Shown here one piece after another: positions 57,835-64,000 of a DNA stretch of 64,000 bases. This DNA comes from Hanleya hanleyi (taxonomy: Eukaryota; Mollusca; Polyplacophora; Lepidopleurida; Hanleyidae): NCBI GenBank assembly GCA_036873755.1, contig JAVTVY010039344.1, positions 1-64,000 of the forward strand. The letters are read 5' to 3'. Every line of letters starts with the position of its first letter. The stretch's first letter is position 1. The position numbers and the translations under genes were made by a program. The notes beneath the pieces were generated by a model, which was not told the origin of the DNA, ran no database searches, and worked only from the letters and a program-made list of their open reading frames with translations.

Positions 57835-58132
57835 TTAGAAAGTGATCGTTTAACAATATTTTCGTTGTTTTGGGATTACACTATCTTAGAATAGCACAAA
57901 TTCTAGTGCTGAAAATTTTGGTCGAGTCCCGTGTGGGATTCGAACCAGCGACCCCAGAGTCAGGCACCTAATCGCCAGCACTGTATGTCGGCGATCTAAA
58001 CAACTCGGCCAACGGGCCTCCCACAAAAATGGAAGGTAACAGACCGGTAGTCTTGAAAGCGAACATACAGTACCCCTCTGATGGTCGTAATGACACAGCT
58101 CTCACAGCTGAATAGATATATTTTGTATCCTT
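57835..58132 (-). repeat. tRNA-derived SINE-like element, full-looking copy
   Basis: In its sense direction (minus strand): a leader 'gctgtgtcattacgac', 'cagaggggtactgtatg', then the tRNA-like module (57921-58022; A box CGGCCGAGTTG with one mismatch, B box GGTTCGAATCC), then a tail ending in GTTAAACGATCACTTTCTAAA. The tRNA part sits about 115 bp from the 5' end, which is unusual. Confidence 0.65.
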
Positions 58133-58345
58133 TAGAAAGTGATCGTATAACAGTATTTTCGTTATTTTGGGATTACACTATCTTAGAATAGCACAAATTC
58201 TAGTGCTGAAAATTTGATCGAGTCCCGTGCGGGATTTGAACCAGCGGCTCCAAATCGGCCAACGGGCCTCCCACAAAAATAGGAGTTAGCAGACCGGTGA
58301 CCTTGAAAGTGAACATACAGTACCCCTCTGATGATCTTAATTGCA
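58133..58345 (-). repeat. second tRNA-derived SINE-like element, internally deleted
   Basis: Head-to-tail with the previous copy. The tRNA part (58217-58274) retains the B box (GGTTCAAATCC) but lacks about 45 bp including part of the A box. Confidence 0.65.
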
Positions 58346-58364
58346 TAGCTCCCACAGCCAAAAT

Positions 58365-58460
58365 AACGAAAATACTGTTATACGATCACTTTCTAAATGA
58401 TAAAAAATATATCTATTCAGCTGTGGGAGCTGTGTCATTACGATCATCAGAGGGGTATCT
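58365..58460 (+). repeat. inverted fragment of the same SINE-like family
   Basis: Contains TACGATCACTTTCTAAATGA and the leader 'gctgtgggagctgtgtcatt' on the plus strand, so it faces the two copies before it. Confidence 0.65.
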
Positions 58461-58959
58461 GTGACAGTTTTTACCCCTCGGGAAGTTTGGCGTCGGTTCG
58501 GCTTCGTCTGTCTGTCCATTTTTCTTGTGGACACGATATCTCAAGAAGGATTGGAGCGAGGCATTTTAAACTCGCACCACTAAGGTAAATGCTGATGAGT
58601 CAGAAGCCTGTTGAAACTGACTGACCTTGACCTATTTTATCAAGGTCAAATTCTATAATTTGCAGTATTTTTTTAAGTATTAAAGGTAGGGTCTCCAAAT
58701 TCATATCACATGTGCAACTGGTCACTGATTAGAAGCCTATCCCAGTTGACTGACATTGACTGATTTTTCCATCATATACTGTTTATTATGATATAACATG
58801 GAAGAAATATAGCAAAGCTTTCAACGTCACAAAACCTTATTGTAGAAACTTATAAAACGGCTATACGACCATGCTTCTCCACTCAAAGTTTCTCAAATTT
58901 GGTGATAAATATCGCATGCTAATAGCAAAATACAAGCGTAAGTAGTAGATAAAGTGCAT
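58461..58959. other. non-coding; likely dispersed repeat start
   Basis: 'gtctgtctgtccatttttc' and 'cacgatatctcaagaagg' look like a dispersed invertebrate repeat I have seen elsewhere, but I cannot name it. No gene. Confidence 0.4.
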
Positions 58960-59135
58960 ATGGGCGCACATTGACCTCAAAAATTTGCATATGACCTTTG
59001 TGACGTCACTTCCGCTTCCGGTCACGTGACCGAAAGTTACAGCGCCGAGGTCAAAGGTCACTTCCGGTCACGTGACCGGAACCGGAAGTGACGTTACAGA
59101 GGTCTTATGCAAATTTGTTTGGTCAATGTGCGCCC
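58960..59135. repeat. palindrome rich in CRE, E-box and ETS-like words
   Basis: Arms of about 75 bp (58960-59036 and 59059-59135) are complementary with a few mismatches: GGGCGCACATTGACC, ATTTGCATA(T/A)GACC, TGACGTCACTTCC and CCGGTCACGTGACC against their inverses. A third GTCACGTGACCG/CCGGAAGTAACGTCA run follows at about 59155-59182. The same words occur in the giant palindrome near 2240-2340. Confidence 0.85.
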
Positions 59136-59182
59136 AGATGCCCTCATTCCTATCACGTGACCGAAACCGGAAGTAACGTCAC

Positions 59183-59549
59183 AGAGGACCCGTATGTTGC
59201 ACTCACACGTCAAAGGTTAACAATAAGCCAAATGCCCTTCCAATGCACGGGTTAATACCCTTACCGAATGTTAATAATGGTGCGCGGGGGTCAAAGGTCA
59301 CTACCGGTCACCTTTACAGTAATTAACACCAGCCCCCACACAATGGGCTAATGGTAATAAAAATACAACACCAGTCGAGGTGATGAAATATTTTTTTTTG
59401 TATTTTCATAACAATAACACGGAATATTTGTACAACAGTAAATTCGACAATAACACAACGTATATACAACAGTTATTTTTCCTTATTATAACATCAAAAG
59501 TCCAGTGGAATATCTGCAGTGTGAGTCCATATTTAGCATATTTATTACT
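59183..59549. other. spacer before the DNA polymerase remnant
   Basis: Contains an 8-bp poly-T, repeated AACAATAACAC words and no gene. It could be the 3' flank of the Maverick-type element. No terminal inverted repeat could be identified. Confidence 0.4.
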
Positions 59550-62500
59550 CTAAATGTCCAAATACGTTGTAGTCACACTATCTGGCAGAACTTTGCGTTT
59601 GGGGTAGAAGAAGGTGAAGGCATCCCGCTGCTGGGTGTAGGACCGCATCTGGTCCTGGACGACTCGGAAACCTTTATTGGTCCCACTGGCCTGGCTTTGG
59701 AGTACATCGAGGTACAGTGCTTTGGGAATGTTATTATCCCGACGACTGACCCCTTTACAGCTGACTTTGTTCCCCCCCACAGGGCGATCATGGCCTCACC
59801 CTTCCACTCGAGTTTAAAGAGCCCATGGGTTCTTTTATCATAGTCGTAATTGTCTTTTCTCGGCAGCCATTCAGCTCGTTTCGCTTCATACTGGGCTCGT
59901 AGTTCGGGTTTCACTAGCGACTCCCAGTCCGCATTGGAGACGGCCAGGTACGCGGAATCCATATCTATTTCCATCAACTGCCAATCTGATCGGTCGAAAT
60001 ACACACCCATGAAGTCGTATAGGAATTCCAGTATCCGCAGTTTGGCCAGTTGGTATACCATGCAGCCGATTTGTAGCGGTAGGTTGTACGTGATGGTCTT
60101 TTTGGGTGAAGTGACTTCGTAGGTGGTGTCGTCAATGGGCTCCGCCTTGCGAAACAGTGGTGAGTTAATGCGTTTGCGGCCTTGTTTGGTGGTGCAAATG
60201 TTCACGGTGACGTGGTGGTCCTGGTTGGTTACGGTTTTACCATAGCCACTGTTGCCAAGCAACTTCATCGTTTCTCCGATGATAGCTTTACTGGGGTCGG
60301 CGTTTCTCTCGCGACGGGCAGTGGTGACGTCTCCCGCTAACTTCCTGAAACAAGCCTCGCGGTGAATTCTATCACTTGATAGATTTTGGTGACTTTCAGG
60401 CCGTGATTCAGGTACCAGCGCAGTACAGGCGTGTCCAGCAGGATCTTCTCACCAAACATACTACCGATTAACATATTTTGGGGGTGTTTCAGTACATTAT
60501 GTTCTTGGGGGGTAGTCCATAGTTGCGGATTTTTGGTCCCCCTCAAAATCTTTGAAATTAATATTCCACCAGGTTTGACCCCATGAATTTTTTTTATTGG
60601 CTTATTGTTTATTAATATTTGTAATATCATTCAGTTGACTGGTTGATTTGCTTCAAATCAGTACATGGTATTTTGCCAGTTAGATTGGCCCATGCTTCAT
60701 TATGTAGATGGAAATGCGAAAGTGTGGCTGTAAATTGGGGCCTTTTTCTGCTTGCGAGCACATGGTATATTTTACAGTGGGAAAATGAGCTTGAAAACGT
60801 CATGGTCGACCCCCTATTTTCTTTGCTAATTTTTGTTGATCCTTCGACTGGGCACAGTGTCGGTGAGTTTCATAACAATCGATTGTCAAGTTTTTTCTGT
60901 GATGGGGAGAGAATATGACCTATTTTTGGACCAAATTTAGAGGATTTTCCTGAAGTTTGGGGCATGTTCAGTAGGGGTTATGGGGACCCCGATTTCGGTC
61001 AGCTATGCTTACATCTGTCTCGGCTTCATGGCAAGAGACTACTCTTTCAGAAAATATGTAGTTTTATGGGGGTTCTCCCAAAACACGGTTGCTGTTTAGC
61101 ATATAATGAACCAGCCTACTGTTCAATTTCAGATGCCTTGGCTCTTCTATAGACTGCACCCTTGGTCCAATGTCGTCTCGGTCCACCTTGGTGTTTTTGA
61201 AGATGGGCGTGCTTTCGGCGAACTTTGCTATCAGATGGTCATGGACGTGAAGATCACATTCCACGAATCCGTAGAGGTCTCGCGACTGAACAGTGCATAG
61301 GATGTAGGTCATGGTGATAATAGTCCGGTAATCCAGCATCCGGTCGTGGGCGTGTATGAAGGTGTACACATCGGGTTGATGGCGTTGCATCTGGTGGAAC
61401 TCACATTCCCAGAGTTGTACTTAGGCGTAGTCACGGTTCTGATCCACTTCTTGACGTAAGGCGGCTGGCGTCAGTCCACGGCGCTCGCTATAGCGCCTTC
61501 CTGCGAACGGACACTCATGGCCGTGCCAATAACAACCATGGAACTGGAACACGATCGGTATTTTATTGATGATGGCGAAGCCGTCCACCGGAAGGCGCCG
61601 ATCTCCAATTCGTTTTTCCGTGTGGTTGCCTTGGTGACGGATAGTGACGCCTCGTCGCTGACTTTCCCAATCCAGCCATTGTTCTGCTTGATGTTTTGTA
61701 GAATGTTGGGCTTTGAATTCCTGCCCCTCAGGAACCACCTGGTATAATGTCTGTCAAACACGATAGATAGAGGGCATTGATGTCAAATCCGATTATTTTC
61801 TGACATAGTTTTTCCCCTCGGATACGAGTCAGCTCTTTCTCATGGTACCGATAAAATATAATACTGGGTCAAACATGTCGGCGTCATTCTGCTCGATGAG
61901 GGCGAAGAATGTGGGTAAATCCTGAAACAGATACCGCAGGGTCAGACCGGGGATGCTTACATATTCTTTAAACACGTCGACACCCATATCTCGGTGGAAG
62001 GCGGCCATTTTGTCAGTAGCTTCAGAAAAGTGCCGACATCCAGATTGTTGTAATAGACGAGGAAATGGCGCAGAGTTTGCATACCTTCACGGACTCACAC
62101 CTGTTGGAATTCGGTATAGAGGGTGTCAGATAATGCTTCTCCTTTGAGATCATTGTAAAAGACCTCTTAGGGTGGAAGTTGCGTCTCGTCCAGACGATCG
62201 AGACTGGTCGTGTAGGTATATGGAAAGCAACTTTTCCTCTGCACACAGTCGCAGCTTTCACCCACTGGTCATAGCTGTAATTCCGTACGTCTAAGAATCT
62301 GTGTGCAGTCGTGGATAGAGTGATGTGGTTGTTCGTCTTCTTAATGGTATGTTTGATGTTCCCGGATTTAGCAAGGTAGGGATACAAGAATTCTTTGATC
62401 AAGTTTAAGTCGTACCGCCCCGAGTTAAATCCGAGGACAGGCAATTGGCTCAAATGTTTCAGTAAACGTAGTTTCTGGGCGTAGGGTTTGAGTGGTTTGC

Positions 62501-63891
62501 GTTCCTCGTTTCCGGTTTCTTCGCATCAAATGCCGCTAAAACATCACGGTGGATTGTGGAGGTGAGATGTGACGCACTGGCTTCACTTCACGAGGGTCTC
62601 CAGGTAGTCCATCATTCGCGTAATCAGTTCATGGGGGTCATCGGTAGAGACGGAACAAACCGGGACGGTCTCATACCCGGGCACGTTGGTGTGAATACTC
62701 ACACTCAAGGAAATGTGGCGCTGGGTCCATTATGTTTTGGCCGATACCTTCTCCATAGGCTCTAGTACTGCTTCAAAATCATAGCAGGCTCGGTACGGGA
62801 AATAGCGGTGGGCCATGGGAACGTCAGTTCTTCAAATATGGTAGGTATATTATGAAAGACACCGCCAGAGAATTTTCGTTTGCTGGCCTTGTCACAGGTT
62901 TTGTCGTGACGGTGTAAAAGCCAAGACTTGTCAAACACGCGATGGCATCTACTACAACTGTACGACTGGGCGTAGATATCCATGTTCGTGATATAGGAGA
63001 AATGCCCGCCAGTGTCCGTCTGGTACAAATTCAATTTCATGGTTGTATCGTACTTCCCCGGGGAACGATGCACGAGGCGGGCTACGATTCGAGGGGTGTC
63101 GGTGTTGTTGTCATCATCCACGTGTTGGGTTAGACTGTACACGAAAATATGAACATGGAACAAATTTCCACCACTTCCAGTTGTGATAACGGGACCCCAC
63201 GGAAGTGATGTTTTCCCATGTTCTGTTCACGTAAATAGTCCTTCCAGTAGTTGTCGGCAAGTCGATCACACGCCCTGGGTTGTGTCTGGTCGAGATGTAT
63301 AGCCAGGCAGCGAAACAGGCATTTCCGATCGATGTACGGACCATGAGCCCCACTTACTAAGGCGAACATGCCTTTCCGGATTTTCATCCAGGGCGGTAAG
63401 TTGATGGGGGGCGATGGGGTGGTCGATCATTTTAGTCACGTAAAACGTAACATTCGGCGTGATCTCCACCTGCCATTTGGTGTTGGGGCGTTGTTGTCGG
63501 GTCCATTCCAAGCTATCCAAGGTCTCTAGTTGGTCCAGTACCGTGTCCAGGGACGGTCGATCTGTAATGGTGAAGGACTGGTCAAACACAAGGGTATTGT
63601 TACTGGGGTAAAAGTACCGGAGCTGGTCTGTCTCCTTATGCCGTAATAAATACCCAAAGATGAGATTTAATTTGAAGGCTGTAGCTTGGTCCTCGAAAGT
63701 CCAATATAGGACGATGGCAGTGAAAACAGTGGCGGATGGTAAGCCAATGACGTTGATAGATCCCCCGTACTCACAGTTGCCTGTATCGGTAATACTTCTA
63801 TAGATGGTACGTCAGCATCTGTGATAAAATTGTGATCCACCGCCGCGGTGGGGGCTGTATTCCGGGTCAGCGGTGATCCTTCACGTTGCAT
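59550..63891 (-). pseudogene. protein-primed family-B DNA polymerase of Maverick/Polinton type, decayed
   Basis: This enzyme class replicates Maverick/Polinton elements and related viruses. In order on the minus strand: an N-terminal block with FEDQATAFKLN (about 63700) and KCLFRCLAIH (about 63330); a C2H2-like finger CSRCHRVF...LHRHDKTC (about 62950); exonuclease motif FNSGRYDLN (about 62420); a block with DMGVDVFKEYVSIPGLT (about 61950); the QFHGCYWHGH block (about 61530); DLYGFVECDLHV (about 61250); polymerase motif KLLGNSGYGKT (about 60260); the DMDSAY metal site (about 59970); and a C-terminal RRDAF..FYPKRK-like end. At least five frameshifts or stops are present, including an in-frame TAA at 61421-61423, a shift near 60355 and one near 59775 at a run of seven C. 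It is also split by an insert. It is not functional as sequenced. Confidence 0.85.
60560..61125. mobile_element. insert splitting the DNA polymerase gene
   Basis: Polymerase similarity stops after the DRDDIG block (about 61160) and resumes before the IGSMFGEKILL block (about 60460). The 500-600 bp between are more AT-rich and have no polymerase similarity. No inverted ends or target duplication were identified; the limits are approximate. Confidence 0.5.
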
Positions 63892-63902
63892 GCTCGGAAT
63901 GG

Positions 63903-64000
63903 TCAGTACTGCCCCGACTCTAACTTCTCCACTAAGTCCAAGCGGCGAGCACGACGTAAAGCCTCTATCAGTTGCTGTCTACAGCCTTCGTTCTTTTTTA
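63903..64000 (-). CDS. C-terminal end of an unknown protein, cut by the window edge
   Basis: Thirty-one codons and a TGA (63903-63905) are open on the minus strand. They include RQQLIEALRRARRLDLVEKL and end ESGQY. An amphipathic LxxALRRxxRxDLVxxL pattern like this is seen at the end of death-fold domains (death or death-effector), but 31 residues are too few to decide. It lies just upstream of the DNA polymerase remnant on the same strand and may be its N-terminal extension or a separate gene of the same element. Confidence 0.35.
   Translation of the reverse strand, partial: KKNEGCRQQLIEALRRARRLDLVEKLESGQY

Overview
The window is eukaryotic, AT-rich and full of repeats. It has no operons, ribosome binding sites or other prokaryotic features. 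The main gene is the 5' half of a patched (Hedgehog receptor) orthologue on the minus strand. Five coding exons, each too short to stand out as an ORF, were read by eye: exon 1 at 45631-45735, exon 2 at 44627-44819, exon 3 at 24179-24365, exon 4 at 19542-19611 and exon 5 at 16277-16389. All have GT-AG borders, the reading phases join (0, 1, 2, 0, 2), and together they encode about 222 residues. The gene must continue toward lower coordinates, but I could not find exon 6 in the first 16 kb. Dispersed repeats built around 'gagtgagtga ... ttcag(t/c)catat(c/t)acgac' look like those I remember from mollusc genomes, so a marine mollusc is my best guess (inference).

Layout: 1-5.4 kb holds microsatellites, a giant inverted repeat of about 3.2 kb (681-3845) and tandem repeats dense in TGACGTCA-like sites. 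7.1-7.7 kb holds tRNA-derived SINE-like modules. 8.6-10.5 kb is a 5'-truncated non-LTR retrotransposon. 11.3-12.9 kb is a candidate terminal-inverted-repeat (TIR) element. 14.1-15.0 kb is a 33-bp minisatellite. 16.3-45.7 kb is the patched gene; its introns carry a 1.28-kb TIR element with a CpG-rich coding-like segment, a near-perfect 678-bp hairpin MITE with an 8-bp target duplication, several minisatellites, a perfect 240-bp tandem duplication, and three exact Gli/Ci consensus sites in the 20-kb intron 2.

Upstream of patched, 48490-57071 is a broken Ty3/gypsy-type LTR retrotransposon (plus strand) with a tRNA-Leu primer site, a MITE inside its 5' LTR, a partly duplicated 3' LTR and a foreign insert between gag and pol. 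After it come a LINE fragment, more tRNA-like modules and a short palindrome. From 63.9 to 59.55 kb (minus strand) lies a decayed protein-primed family-B DNA polymerase of Maverick/Polinton type.

Apart from patched, everything recognisable is mobile or repetitive DNA, most of it broken. The strongest functional observation is the coupling of patched with exact Gli sites in its own intron, as expected for the Hedgehog negative-feedback loop. The most unusual structures are the giant palindrome, the hairpin MITE, the TIR element with coding-like cargo, and the rearranged LTRs.
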